DNA of 64,000 nt, taken from positions 1 through 64,000 of the forward strand of contig CASDXF010000004.1 of assembly GCA_949285075.1 (NCBI GenBank), given 5' to 3'. This document shows positions 32,872-43,194 of this stretch, in pieces (the stretch's first letter is position 1; the number at the start of each line of letters is the position of its first letter). Made by a program: the position numbers and the translations under genes. This DNA is from an uncultured Bacteroides sp. GTDB taxonomy: Bacteria; Bacteroidota; Bacteroidia; Bacteroidales; Bacteroidaceae. The notes beneath the pieces were generated by a model that ran no database searches, was not told the DNA's origin, and saw nothing but the letters and a program-made list of their open reading frames with translations.

Positions 32872-35800
32872 TCAGGAAATCGGGTTGGCGGATATTTTCC
32901 TCCGGTGCATCATTAGATAGACTATCGGGATGATGAACCCGTTGAGGAAAGTCGACGTGAGCAGTCCTCCAAGAATGACCTTCGCCATCGGGCTTTGTAT
33001 CTCGTTGCCGGGCAGGTCTCCGCCCAAAGCCAACGGAATCAGCGCGAGGGCTGACGAGAGCGCGGTCATCAGGATGGGGTTCAGCCGGTCGAGCGAGCCT
33101 TTAATTACGCTCTCGTAGACGGGCATTCCCTCCTCCTGTTGCAGATGGTTGTAGTGGCTGATGAGCAGCATACCGTTCCGAGTGGCTATTCCGAATAGGG
33201 ATATGAAGCCGATGATGGCCGGAATGCTGACTTCGCCCGTGGTGATGACGAGTGCGAACACGCCTCCTATGAGCGCGAGGGGAAGGTTAAGCAGGATGAT
33301 GCCCGACTCCTTCGCGTTACGGAACTCGTGGTAGAGTAGCAGGAAGATGACCGCTATGCTGATGAACGAGGTGAGTGCGAGCGTGCGACTCGCGGCCTGC
33401 TCGCTCTCGAACTGCCCGCCGTACTCCACGTGGTATCCCTCCGGTAGCTTGATGGACTCGTCTATGCGCTGCTGTATGTCGTTCACCGCTCCCCGCAGGT
33501 CACGTCCGGCTACGTTGGCCGAGATGACTATCTTGCGCTTCACGTTCTCGCGGTTAATCGTGTTCGGACCGGTCGACGAGACGACCTCGGCCACGTGGCT
33601 GAGAGGTACTTTCCTTCCGTCTCCGGTGTCAATCATCAGTTGGCCTATCTTCGCCATCTCGTCGCGCGCCTCGTCCTTCACCTTCACGGTGAGGTCGAAA
33701 CTCTTCCCCTGCTCGTACACCTGCGAGACGACCTTTCCGGCCAACGCCACGCTGACGTACTCGGAGAACTGGGGCAGGCTGATGCCATACTTGGCCAGCA
33801 TCTCCCGCTTAGGCTCTATCTTCAGCTGCGGGCGTTCTATCTGCTGCTCCACGTTCAGGTCGGCTATTCCGGGCACGTCTTCGATGGCCTCCTTTATCTG
33901 ATTACCCAATTGGAACATCTCGTTCAGGTCGTCGCCGAACAGCTTGATGGCGATGTTGGCCTTCGTGCCGGACAACATCGCGTCTATGCGGTGGCTGATG
34001 GGTTGGCCTATCTCAACGTTCACTCCGGTCAGCGTGTTGAGCTTCTTGCGCACTTCGGCCAACAGTTCTTCGTGCGAGCGGTCCTTCAGCTCGAAGGGGG
34101 CTTCTATCTCCGACACGTTCACGCCCAACGCGTGCTCGTCCAGTTCGGCACGTCCCGTCTTGCGGGCTACGGTCTGTATTTCCGGGATACTCATCAACAG
34201 CTCCTCGGCCCGTTGCCCAATCCGGTCGCTCTCCTCCAGCGATACGCCCGGCAGCGAGCTGACGTTAATCGTGAACGATCCTTCGTTGAACGGCGGCAGG
34301 AAGCTGCGCCCCAACGTGAAGAACAGTCCCAACGCGATGAGGAAAAGCCCGACGGTGCCGCCCAGTGTAATCCGCTTATGACACAGTACCCACGTCAGCG
34401 CCTTTTCGTAAACGCCCTTGAGCCAGCGAGCGACGAAGGCCTCCTTCAGTACCTTCTGGGTATGCCTTTCGCCAAGCAGATAGTAGCAGAGCACGGGAGT
34501 CAGTGTCAACGCCACCACCGTTGAGGCGAACAGGGCGATGATGAAGGCCACGCCGAGCGGAATCAGCATGCGGCCCTCCATACCGCTGAGGAAGAACAGC
34601 GGCACGAAGCTCACCACGATGATGAGCGTAGAGTTGAGGATGGGCATACGCACCTCCTTCGAGGCGTTGAACACTACCTCCAGTACGCTTTGCCGCTCCT
34701 CCTTCGGTTTCAGTTGGTTCTCTCGCAGGCGGCGGTAGACGTTCTCCACGTCCACGATAGCGTCGTCCACTAACGAGCCGATGGCGATGGCCATACCTCC
34801 CAGACTCATCGTGTTGATGGTCAGTCCCATGTAGTGCAGCGTCAGCACGGAGACGAGAAGGGAGAGCGGGAGCGTAATCAGTGATATGACGGTGCTGCGC
34901 ACGTTGGCCAAGAAGAGGAAGAGGACGATGACCACGAAGAAGCCTCCTTCAAGGAGCGACTTCTTGACGTTGCCGATGGAGCTTTCGATGAACCGGCTCT
35001 GGCGGAAGATGTCGGTAGACACCTTTACGTCGGGCGGCAGGTTCTTCTGCAAGTCCTTCAGCGAGGCCTCCAACTTGTCGGTCAGCTCTAGCGTACTGGT
35101 GGCCGGCTGTTTGGTGACGGTGAGCAGCACGGCGGGCTTTCCCCGCTCCGAGGCCGTACCCAGTTTGGGCACCTTCGGCCCGACCTTCACCTCGGCGATG
35201 TCCTCTAACTTGATGGGGTAGCCGTTTACGGTCTTTACCACAGCCTTGCCCATCTCCTCGGTCTGGGTGGTGGAGAGCACTCCGCGCACGATGTACTCGT
35301 TGCCGTATTCGTAGAGCACTCCGCCGTTGGCGTTCAGGTTCATGTCCTGCGTCACCGCCATCACCTCGCCCAAACCCACGCCGTAGTGACGCATCCGCTC
35401 GGGGTCGAGCTGTATCTGGTATTCCTTAATGTCTCCGCCCAATACGGCCACTTGCGCCACGCCTCCGGTAGACAGCAGTCGGGGGCGTATGGTCCAGTCG
35501 GCTATGGTCCGCAGGTCGAGCATGGAGGTTGTGTCGGCGGTCAGTCCCACTATCAGCATTTCGCCCAAGATGGACGACTGCGGGCCGAGCGTAGGCTTGC
35601 CCACGTTACCGGGCAGGGATTCGCTGACCACGGCGAGCTTCTCGCTCACGATTTGCCGGGCCAAGTAAATGTCCGTTCCCCAGTCAAACTCCACCCACAC
35701 GACGGAGAATCCGTTGGTGGAAGACGAGCGTACCCGGCGTACGCCCGTCGCCCCGTTGACTGCGGTCTCTACGGGGAAGGTGACCAACTGCTCCACCTCC

Positions 35801-35976
35801 TCGGCGGCCATGCCGTTGGCTTCGGTCATAATGACTACCGTCGGCGCATTGAGGTCGGGAAATACGTCGACCTCCGTGTGCAGGGCGGTGTAGCTTCCGG
35901 CGATGAGCAGCAGGATGGCAGCGCAGAGCACGACCATGCGGTTGTGCAATGAGTAATGTATGATTTTGTTTAGCAT
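32872..35976 (-). CDS. CusA/CzcA-type heavy-metal RND permease
   Basis: The 1034-residue protein has the heavy-metal efflux RND layout with 12 membrane segments and two periplasmic loops. The N-terminus (LHTEVDVFPDLNAPTVVIMTEANGMAAEEVEQLVTFPVE) is typical of CzcA/CusA. TM4 contains GSLVDDAIVDVENVYRRL with paired Asp residues, and the C-terminal half has GFISLFGIATRNGMLLISHY. It would export a divalent metal or Cu/Ag using proton motive force. The metal cannot be fixed from sequence alone. It is flanked upstream by a tandem 60-bp hairpin repeat separating it from its adaptor gene. Confidence 0.94.
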   Translation of the reverse strand: MLNKIIHYSLHNRMVVLCAAILLLIAGSYTALHTEVDVFPDLNAPTVVIMTEANGMAAEEVEQLVTFPVETAVNGATGVRRVRSSSTNGFSVVWVEFDWGTDIYLARQIVSEKLAVVSESLPGNVGKPTLGPQSSILGEMLIVGLTADTTSMLDLRTIADWTIRPRLLSTGGVAQVAVLGGDIKEYQIQLDPERMRHYGVGLGEVMAVTQDMNLNANGGVLYEYGNEYIVRGVLSTTQTEEMGKAVVKTVNGYPIKLEDIAEVKVGPKVPKLGTASERGKPAVLLTVTKQPATSTLELTDKLEASLKDLQKNLPPDVKVSTDIFRQSRFIESSIGNVKKSLLEGGFFVVIVLFLFLANVRSTVISLITLPLSLLVSVLTLHYMGLTINTMSLGGMAIAIGSLVDDAIVDVENVYRRLRENQLKPKEERQSVLEVVFNASKEVRMPILNSTLIIVVSFVPLFFLSGMEGRMLIPLGVAFIIALFASTVVALTLTPVLCYYLLGERHTQKVLKEAFVARWLKGVYEKALTWVLCHKRITLGGTVGLFLIALGLFFTLGRSFLPPFNEGSFTINVSSLPGVSLEESDRIGQRAEELLMSIPEIQTVARKTGRAELDEHALGVNVSEIEAPFELKDRSHEELLAEVRKKLNTLTGVNVEIGQPISHRIDAMLSGTKANIAIKLFGDDLNEMFQLGNQIKEAIEDVPGIADLNVEQQIERPQLKIEPKREMLAKYGISLPQFSEYVSVALAGKVVSQVYEQGKSFDLTVKVKDEARDEMAKIGQLMIDTGDGRKVPLSHVAEVVSSTGPNTINRENVKRKIVISANVAGRDLRGAVNDIQQRIDESIKLPEGYHVEYGGQFESEQAASRTLALTSFISIAVIFLLLYHEFRNAKESGIILLNLPLALIGGVFALVITTGEVSIPAIIGFISLFGIATRNGMLLISHYNHLQQEEGMPVYESVIKGSLDRLNPILMTALSSALALIPLALGGDLPGNEIQSPMAKVILGGLLTSTFLNGFIIPIVYLMMHRRKISANPIS

Positions 35977-35978
35977 GA

Positions 35979-36152
35979 TGTTTATTATTAGGGAGCCTCC
36001 CCAACCCCTCCCTAAGGAGGGGCTTCGGTTAGCTCAAATGTTTATAATTAGGTGGCCTCCCCAACCCCTCCCTGAGGAGGGGCTTCGGTTAGCTCAAAAA
36101 CAATGCCTCGTAGCCTAAGCTCCCCCCCCCTCATGGGGGGGAGTTGAGGGGG
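35979..36152. repeat. Tandem 60-bp repeat with G/C-rich hairpins inside the metal-efflux operon
   Basis: Two copies with period exactly 60 bp (35979-36038, 36039-36098) contain CCTCCCCAACCCCTCCCT and AGGAGGGGCTTCGGTTAGCT, so each can fold as CCCCTCC..GGAGGGG. A third, different hairpin with long C and G runs (CTCCCCCCC..GGGGGGGAG) spans about 36119-36143. All lie between the adaptor stop (36154) and the permease start (35976). Repeats of this general look are common in Bacteroides intergenic DNA. Confidence 0.85.
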
Positions 36153-36153
36153 G

Positions 36154-37311
36154 CTAATGTTCGTGCGTGTGCGCCGGAATCGCGTTGCTTGCGCTGGCCA
36201 GACGTACCTGATAAGCCCCTTCGGTCACTACCCGGTCGCCGGCCTTTACGCCTGTCAGTATCTGCACGCGCTTGCCGTTGTCCGCCCCGAGGGTCACTTT
36301 CTGTTTCCGGTAGCCCTCCTCGTCGAGCTGCACGTAGACGAAGTGCGTGCCCTGCTCTTCCGTCAAGGCTGTCTTGGGTACGGAAATCACGTTCTCCATC
36401 GGCGAGGAGAGCAGATATACCTCCACGTAACTCCCCGGAACGATGTCGCCCTTGTTGCTGAACTCGAAGGTGACGGGGATATAGAAGGAGCTGTCGGTGG
36501 CCGACTTGCCGTAGGACAGCAGCTTTCCGTCCAACTCCTTCAGTTCGTACACCTTGTCGTCGTACGGAGTCTGGAAGTTGGCGGAGTGGATGTTACGCAA
36601 GTCGGAATAATATTTCTCGGAGACCTCGGCGCGGAGGAATAGACGGCGGTTCTGCGTGACGCTGACCAACGGTTGGCCTACGCTGACGTAGTCTCCCTCC
36701 TTCACCAGAACGCTTTTGACGTATCCGCCTATGGGCGACGGGATGTTCTGCCCGTTTGCCGAGTGGTTCTTGGCCAACGCCTCGTAGCTGATGCGGGCGT
36801 TCTCGTACGTCTGTTTCGCCTGCGCCAGTTCCGTGTCGGAGACGATTTGGTTCTTCACTAACGCCTGCATACGTTCGTACTCCTTCTTTGATACCTCGTA
36901 GGCTACCTTTGCCCGCTGCACCGGGTCGCCTTCCGCTATGCCGTTCGACGAGATGGTGAGCAGCGGGGTTCCCTCGCTTACTGATACGCCTTCTACCGTC
37001 TGCTTGCGGAGCGACACCACTCCGGCTACGGTGGCCACGGCCGTGGCCTCTTCTCCCTGCGCGGCCAATACCTGTCCGCTGGTCTTAATCACTTGTTGGA
37101 ACGCCGAAGGCTCGATGACGCTCGACTTGACGCCCGCGGCGTCCGCCTTCGCTTTCGGAAGGATGATTTCGTCGCTGTGCGCTCCGTTCTCTTCTTCGTG
37201 ACCGTGATTGTCGGCCGTGGCGCTTACTTCGGCCTCGTGGTCATGTTCCTTGTGGTGGCAGGCTCCCAAGACGAATACGCTCAGGAAGCCTATAAAGATA
37301 AGTTTCTTCAT
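36154..37311 (-). CDS. CusB/CzcB-type periplasmic adaptor lipoprotein
   Basis: The protein has 385 residues from ATG 37311 (MKKLIFIGFLSVFVLGACHHKEHDHE); the lipobox is LGAC. The mature N-terminus is His/Glu-rich (HHKEHDHEAEVSATADNHGHEEENGAH) and the C-terminus ends HTHEH, suggesting metal binding at both ends. Barrel-sandwich and hairpin segments (GVVSLRKQTVEGVSVSEGTPLLTISS; YVKSVLVKEGDYVSVGQPLVSV) and the membrane-proximal [18 protein letters not shown] fit RND adaptors. The frame continues upstream to 37410 but lacks a signal there. It links the CusA-type permease to the TolC channel. Confidence 0.93.
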   Translation of the reverse strand: MKKLIFIGFLSVFVLGACHHKEHDHEAEVSATADNHGHEEENGAHSDEIILPKAKADAAGVKSSVIEPSAFQQVIKTSGQVLAAQGEEATAVATVAGVVSLRKQTVEGVSVSEGTPLLTISSNGIAEGDPVQRAKVAYEVSKKEYERMQALVKNQIVSDTELAQAKQTYENARISYEALAKNHSANGQNIPSPIGGYVKSVLVKEGDYVSVGQPLVSVTQNRRLFLRAEVSEKYYSDLRNIHSANFQTPYDDKVYELKELDGKLLSYGKSATDSSFYIPVTFEFSNKGDIVPGSYVEVYLLSSPMENVISVPKTALTEEQGTHFVYVQLDEEGYRKQKVTLGADNGKRVQILTGVKAGDRVVTEGAYQVRLASASNAIPAHTHEH

Positions 37312-37332
37312 AAGATATTTTTTATTTGTTTG

Positions 37333-37372
37333 CAAAAGTAAATGGAAGTGTACGCAACCTGTTTGCATACAC
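37333..37372 (-). promoter_or_regulatory. Promoter with a 25-bp palindrome upstream of the adaptor gene
   Basis: On the minus strand TACTTTTG (37333-37340) is a perfect -7 element about 22 bp upstream of the adaptor ATG. Directly upstream, GTGTACGCAA (37348-37357) and TTGCATACAC (37363-37372) form an inverted repeat around a 5-bp centre. It covers the -33 region, the place expected for a repressor or metal-sensor operator. Confidence 0.6.
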
Positions 37373-37436
37373 AAGGGGGAGAGCGTCGTCCGTAAAGACG
37401 TCGCGGTCAAGGGCCGGTCTGAGTGCTACCCCGGCC

Positions 37437-37856
37437 TTAAGCGAGAACAAGTGAGGGGGGAGCCCGCAGAGAAAGAGCGTGGGACAGCGCCACGCTATGT
37501 AGAGACTCCAAATAAGTATAGTAGTTTCTAAATCTTCGCGCTAACGGATGTGATAGAAATTCGATGATGCGGTCGGTAAACAGCGTGGTGACGAGCACGT
37601 GCTCGGGGCCATGATAAGTTTGCGGCGAGGGTGAGGGCGACTGAACGCGCGTCACGCAGTTGCCGTCGCAGCAAGCGTCGTTTTCCGGATGATGGTGCGG
37701 CACATGATGGACGGGACACTGTTGTTCCGTGGCGATGTCCCGCTTTATGCAGATGCTCCCTTCGAGGTGGTGATGATGGGGAATAAGCGTCGTTACCAAC
37801 ATGAGCATGTTGATGATAAGCAGTGAGGGCACTATGAACTTTCTTTTTCCTTTCAT
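37437..37856 (-). CDS. Small His/Cys-rich DUF6769-type membrane-anchored protein
   Basis: The protein has 139 residues from ATG 37856 (a GTG lies 4 codons upstream). The N-terminal hydrophobic segment (FIVPSLLIINMLMLVTTLIP) is followed by a metal-ligand-rich stretch (PHHHHLEGSICIKRD, CPVHHVPHHHPENDACCDGNC), then a low-complexity linker and a C-terminal basic region. DUF6769 proteins occur at the head of Bacteroides CusBA-type operons. Binding of Cu, Zn or similar in the periplasm is a reasonable inference. It lies 126 bp upstream of the adaptor gene, with an internal promoter between. Confidence 0.8.
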   Translation of the reverse strand: MKGKRKFIVPSLLIINMLMLVTTLIPHHHHLEGSICIKRDIATEQQCPVHHVPHHHPENDACCDGNCVTRVQSPSPSPQTYHGPEHVLVTTLFTDRIIEFLSHPLARRFRNYYTYLESLHSVALSHALSLRAPPSLVLA

Positions 37857-37989
37857 CTTGTTGACCACGGCGCGAATATACGAATAGTTTCTTAAGGACT
37901 TGCCTAAATTTTGCGTTTTAGTGATTTATATCTGTTCTCTTTTGAGGGTATGGCGCTTTTCCTGTTGGTGTGCGGAGCGTGTGGCGGCT

Positions 37990-38075
37990 CATCCGCAGGT
38001 ACCGCATATTCGGCACGCTGCGGTTAAGCGCAGTAAGACGGCCTCACCGTCCTGAATAGTCGAACTTGTACGTCG
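37990..38075. repeat. Hairpin element related to those around the Y1 transposase
   Basis: CCGCAGGTACCGC ... GCTGCGGTTAAGCG (37995-38032) resembles the reverse complement of 12656-12693. It is followed by GACGGCCTCACCGTCCTGAATAGTC and a single GTAC-type unit, paralleling the order hairpin element then GTAC array at 12924-13036. The rest of the 37857-38264 gap is repeats and short hairpins (for example GCGTAGGC-GT-GCCTATGC at 38195-38212); no gene is seen. Confidence 0.65.
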
Positions 38076-38102
38076 TTTGTAAAGCGTTGATTTATAGTTG
38101 GA

Positions 38103-38190
38103 TGAAAAATAGCCCTACGGCTCGCGAGAAATAGGGCAACGCCTCGTGAGAGATGGGGCTGTTTCTCGCGAGAAATAGCCCTTGCTGACA
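38103..38190. repeat. 22-bp palindrome array, CTC(R)(Y)GAG family, locus 3
   Basis: The cores CTCGCGAG, CTCGTGAG and CTCGCGAG start at 38121, 38143 and 38165 in exact 22-bp register. They are flanked by ATAGCCCTACGG on one side and AAATAGCCCTTGCTGAC on the other, making the locus roughly palindromic as a whole. Confidence 0.85.
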
Positions 38191-38264
38191 CGACGCGTAG
38201 GCGTGCCTATGCGACGCTTGCGCGGTTTCCTCTCCGGATGGATAGCCTTTGCGCCATGTAAAGT

Positions 38265-39902
<1,638 letters not shown>

Positions 39903-39992
39903 AACGCTTATGCTGTTTTAGGGCCGCGAAGATAGGAAATATATCGTCAACTCGGGCGACGCCGTCGTGAAACCGCCCGATATATAAACACA

Positions 39993-40027
39993 TCGAGCCC
40001 CGAAAGGCCGTATTCGCCTTCCGGGGC
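39993..40027 (-). terminator. Hairpin terminator after the phosphate transporter gene
   Basis: AGCCCCG..AGGC pairs with GCCT..CGGGGCT across the interval 35 bp past the transporter stop. The U-tract is weak (CGATGTGTTTATAT on the minus strand), so termination may be partial. Confidence 0.55.
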
Positions 40028-40061
40028 TTGCTGATGTTTGGTATGATTGCGCCTTATCAGG

Positions 40062-42314
40062 TTAAGGCATCTCGTTTTCCATCTGGAACTTGCGGCTTAC
40101 CTTCATCAGGTTGATGGTGTAGGTCACCACGTTCTGGGCCTCTTGCACCATCGTGAGGTATACCATGCTCACGCGTACGCTGCCCGTCTGGCTCTGTATG
40201 CGCTGCAATTCGTGCCGTTTCAGTTGCGACAGCTTGCCGTTAAGGTCGTTCGCCCGGCGGATTTCCTCATCCATCGTTGTATAGTCATTGTTCTCCAACT
40301 TATGCCGGCACTGCTGTATCAAGTAAGTGATGTCTTCGGTCACTTCGCTGAACTCGCCCTTCTGGATAGCGTCCAACGGGTTGAAGTTGTTGTCAATGTG
40401 CTCCAGACAAGGCTCGCAGAGACGGGAAATACTATACACGATTTCACTGGCGAAGTCGTTCCCTTGATAGTAATACAGTCCTTTTTCGAGCACGGTATTG
40501 TTGTCGAGGCGACACATGGCCACGGTTCCGCTTCGCTTCATTTGCTTGACGAGTTGCTTCTCGAACTTGTTGGCTCCCATCGCTCGGCGCAATCCGCGCA
40601 GATTTTCGTGGATGAAGGAGTTGACGGTCAGCTCGAAGTTGTTCTCGGCGTACTCCAGTACCTTTCCAAGCTCTTCTTTCGTGTGCTGACGCATTAGGCG
40701 CAGGGCCTCGGCGTTATCGGTGGCCTGCATCAGCTGCTTCAGCGTCTCATTGCCTTGCTCCTTCGCCTTCCGTTTCTTGTACATTACTTGGCTGCGGATA
40801 AGCGTGAATACGGCTACGGCGATAAGCGCGATGATGGATATGTTTCCGCCATAGTGCAGTACGATGGTGACGAAAAAGCAGATGGTGAAGGCGGCTCCCG
40901 CTGTGATGAACCATCCGCCAATGACGCTCAATACGCCGGTGATGCGGTATACGGCGGAGTCACGGCCCCAAGCGCGGTCGGCCAGTGAGCTACCCATAGC
41001 TACCATGAACGTGACGTAAGTAGTGGAAAGCGGTAGCTTCAGTGAAGTACCCAATGCGATGAGTAGTCCGGCCAGCACCAAGTTGACCGAGGCCCGAACT
41101 AGGTCGAAGGCGGCTCCGTCGGCTATGATAGCTTCATCCTTGCGGAAGCGGGTATCTATCCATTGTTTCGTGCCTTCCGGTATGATGCGTGACATCCCGT
41201 TGGCTAGGGTGAGACTGAAGCGTACTAACGTGCGGGCTATCGGAGTGCTTCCAAAGGCTTCCTCACCTTCGTCCTGCCGGGAGAGGTCTACGGAGGTTTT
41301 AATGACAGCGTGCGCTTTTTTAGATGTATAGAGGGCGTACACCATGACGGCTCCGGCTCCTATAAGAAAGTACCATGGCGTCTTGGCTGAGCCCAATAGC
41401 GAGGTCATAAGGAAGCTATCCGGGCTGGCTCCATTGCCATTGGCCGTAAAGTCTATGAATGACGAGTATCCCGCCAATGGTACTCCGATGAAGTTGACCA
41501 AATCATTTCCGGCGAACGCAAGGGCCAAAGCGAAGGTTCCCATCAGTACGATAACTTTGAATACGTTGACTTTCAGCGCGTGGAGCAGTTGCATCAGTGC
41601 GGTGAAGAACACGAAGCATCCCCCTACGATGGTGAGCGTGTGATCTTGTATCCACTGCGTGTGCTCTGGGGTCATGAACGAGCTGTCCTTCAATCCCTTG
41701 ATGAGCATGAAATAGATGATGGACGTAGCGGCTATTCCGCCGAACAGCCCGATACTATATTTCATTCTTTTGGTATAGTTGAACGTAAAGACGACACGGG
41801 CAATCCACTGTACTACGATACCGAAGAAAAAGGCGATGGCCACGGACACGAAGATGGCCATGATGACAGACAATGCCTTATCCGTGTTAATCAGTTGCCC
41901 CATGCTGAGCGTATCGTCATTGCTTACTTTGATTAATGCGAGGGCGAACGTACCTCCCAATAATTCGAATACCATTGAAACGGTGGTTGACGTAGGCATT
42001 CCCATCGAGTTGAACACATCAAGCAGCACCACGTCGGTGAGCATGACGGCTAACAGGATACACATGATTTCGGAAAAGTAGAAATGTTCCGGCTGATAGA
42101 TGCCGTGCCGGGCAATGTCCATCATGCCGTTCGATAGTGCCGCCCCAATGAAGATTCCCACTCCGGCAATGAATAGAATCGTTTTGAAGGAGGCAGCCTT
42201 AGCTCCTACTGCGGAATTGAGGAAATTGACTGCGTCGTTGCTTACGCCTACAATCAGGTCGAACACGGCGAGAACGAACAGAAAGAGGATGATACATAGA
42301 TAAATTGTCTCCAT
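40062..42314 (-). CDS. PiT-family inorganic phosphate transporter with C-terminal PhoU-like domain
   Basis: The 750-residue protein has two PiT signature repeats: GVSNDAVNFLNSAVGAKA near the N-terminus and AFAGNDLVNFIGVPLAGY near residue 270, in a bundle of about ten helices. After the last membrane segments (AFTICFFVTIVLHYGGNISIIALIAVAVFTLI) comes a cytoplasmic helical domain of about 220 residues resembling PhoU/DUF47 (EYAENNFELTVNSFIHENLRGLRRAMGANK). It couples phosphate uptake to an ion gradient. The fusion means a regulator built into the transporter. Size is typical for the Bacteroides version. Confidence 0.9.
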   Translation of the reverse strand: METIYLCIILFLFVLAVFDLIVGVSNDAVNFLNSAVGAKAASFKTILFIAGVGIFIGAALSNGMMDIARHGIYQPEHFYFSEIMCILLAVMLTDVVLLDVFNSMGMPTSTTVSMVFELLGGTFALALIKVSNDDTLSMGQLINTDKALSVIMAIFVSVAIAFFFGIVVQWIARVVFTFNYTKRMKYSIGLFGGIAATSIIYFMLIKGLKDSSFMTPEHTQWIQDHTLTIVGGCFVFFTALMQLLHALKVNVFKVIVLMGTFALALAFAGNDLVNFIGVPLAGYSSFIDFTANGNGASPDSFLMTSLLGSAKTPWYFLIGAGAVMVYALYTSKKAHAVIKTSVDLSRQDEGEEAFGSTPIARTLVRFSLTLANGMSRIIPEGTKQWIDTRFRKDEAIIADGAAFDLVRASVNLVLAGLLIALGTSLKLPLSTTYVTFMVAMGSSLADRAWGRDSAVYRITGVLSVIGGWFITAGAAFTICFFVTIVLHYGGNISIIALIAVAVFTLIRSQVMYKKRKAKEQGNETLKQLMQATDNAEALRLMRQHTKEELGKVLEYAENNFELTVNSFIHENLRGLRRAMGANKFEKQLVKQMKRSGTVAMCRLDNNTVLEKGLYYYQGNDFASEIVYSISRLCEPCLEHIDNNFNPLDAIQKGEFSEVTEDITYLIQQCRHKLENNDYTTMDEEIRRANDLNGKLSQLKRHELQRIQSQTGSVRVSMVYLTMVQEAQNVVTYTINLMKVSRKFQMENEMP

Positions 42315-42441
42315 AAAATAAGTGTAATTTTAATGGGCGCAAAAGTCGGGATATGACGTTGCATGGAAATGTCATACATGTTACAATTGTGTTACAGTAA
42401 GATGAAGGAGGTATGACGCGGTCTGTTCGGAAACGAGCTTC

Positions 42442-42472
42442 TTGCGGAATTCGTTTCGGCGTGTTATCTTTG
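42442..42472 (+). promoter_or_regulatory. Promoter of the YfcE-like phosphoesterase gene
   Basis: TTG at 42442-42444 and TATCTTTG at 42465-42472 are separated by exactly 20 bp. This is one of the best matches in the window to the Bacteroides -33/-7 promoter. The ATG is 22 bp downstream. Confidence 0.75.
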
Positions 42473-42494
42473 TCTAGAGAAATAAGATAAAGAT

Positions 42495-42992
42495 ATGATG
42501 AGAGTAGGGTTATTGTCAGATACTCACGGTTATTGGGACGAACGGTATCTGAAATATTTTGAGACTTGCGATGAGATTTGGCACGCGGGTGATATTGGTT
42601 CATTGGAGGTAGCTCGGAGGTTGGCAGAGTTTCGTACGTTACGTGCCGTTTACGGTAATATAGACGGGAGTGAGATACGTCGCTTGTTTCCACTGGTAAA
42701 TCGTTTTACGGTGGATGGAGCCGAAGTCCTGATGAAACATATTGGTGGATACCCCGGACGTTACGACCCTTCTATAGCGGGAAGCCTTATGGCTCGTCCG
42801 CCCAAGCTTTTTATTAGCGGTCACTCCCATATATTAAAGGTCAAGTACGATAAAACATTGGGACTGCTTCATATCAACCCCGGAGCGGCGGGTATAAGCG
42901 GGTTTCACCAAGTACGTACGTTGGTGCGCTTTAGCATCGATGGTGGAATATTTAAAGATCTTGAAGTTATCGAGTTGGCGGATAGCAAATAA
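42495..42992 (+). CDS. YfcE/MJ0936-type metallophosphoesterase
   Basis: The 165-residue protein has the calcineurin-like metal-binding motifs in order: DTHGYWD (motif I), WHAGDIGS (II), YGNIDGSE (III) and GHSHILKVKYD (IV), plus HINPGAAG. YfcE-type proteins hydrolyse phosphodiesters, perhaps of cyclic nucleotides or metabolites; the physiological substrate is unknown. It is monocistronic, diverges from the phosphate transporter, and is followed by a GTAC-type array. Confidence 0.92.
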   Translation: MMRVGLLSDTHGYWDERYLKYFETCDEIWHAGDIGSLEVARRLAEFRTLRAVYGNIDGSEIRRLFPLVNRFTVDGAEVLMKHIGGYPGRYDPSIAGSLMARPPKLFISGHSHILKVKYDKTLGLLHINPGAAGISGFHQVRTLVRFSIDGGIFKDLEVIELADSK

Positions 42993-43012
42993 GGAACGAG
43001 TCGGGGCGATGC

Positions 43013-43084
43013 TGTACAACAATCTTCCGGTCCTTGTACAGCGATTGCCCGTTTCATGTATAGCAATCCGATGATTCTGGTACA
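43013..43084. repeat. 22-bp array with GTAC core, locus 3
   Basis: TGTACA starts at 43013 and 43035, TGTATA at 43057 and GGTACA at 43079, all exactly 22 bp apart. Units 1-3 continue with an (A/G)C(A/G)AT(C/T) body. The second unit's GATTGCCCGTTT resembles GATTCGCCCGTTT at 58605. It lies in the gap before rmlA. Confidence 0.78.
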
Positions 43085-43134
43085 TGAATGGTCTTCGGCT
43101 TCTTTGCCTTGCTGTAAAAATACATGGAAAAAGT

Positions 43135-43165
43135 TTTGCCATGTCAAATTTCTTTCCGACATTTG
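43135..43165 (+). promoter_or_regulatory. Promoter of rmlA-rmlB
   Basis: TTTG (43135-43138) and GACATTTG (43158-43165), one mismatch from TAnnTTTG, are separated by 19 bp. The ATG of rmlA is 29 bp downstream. Confidence 0.55.
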
Positions 43166-43194
43166 CGGACGACTAATAGATTTACTTTAAAACA

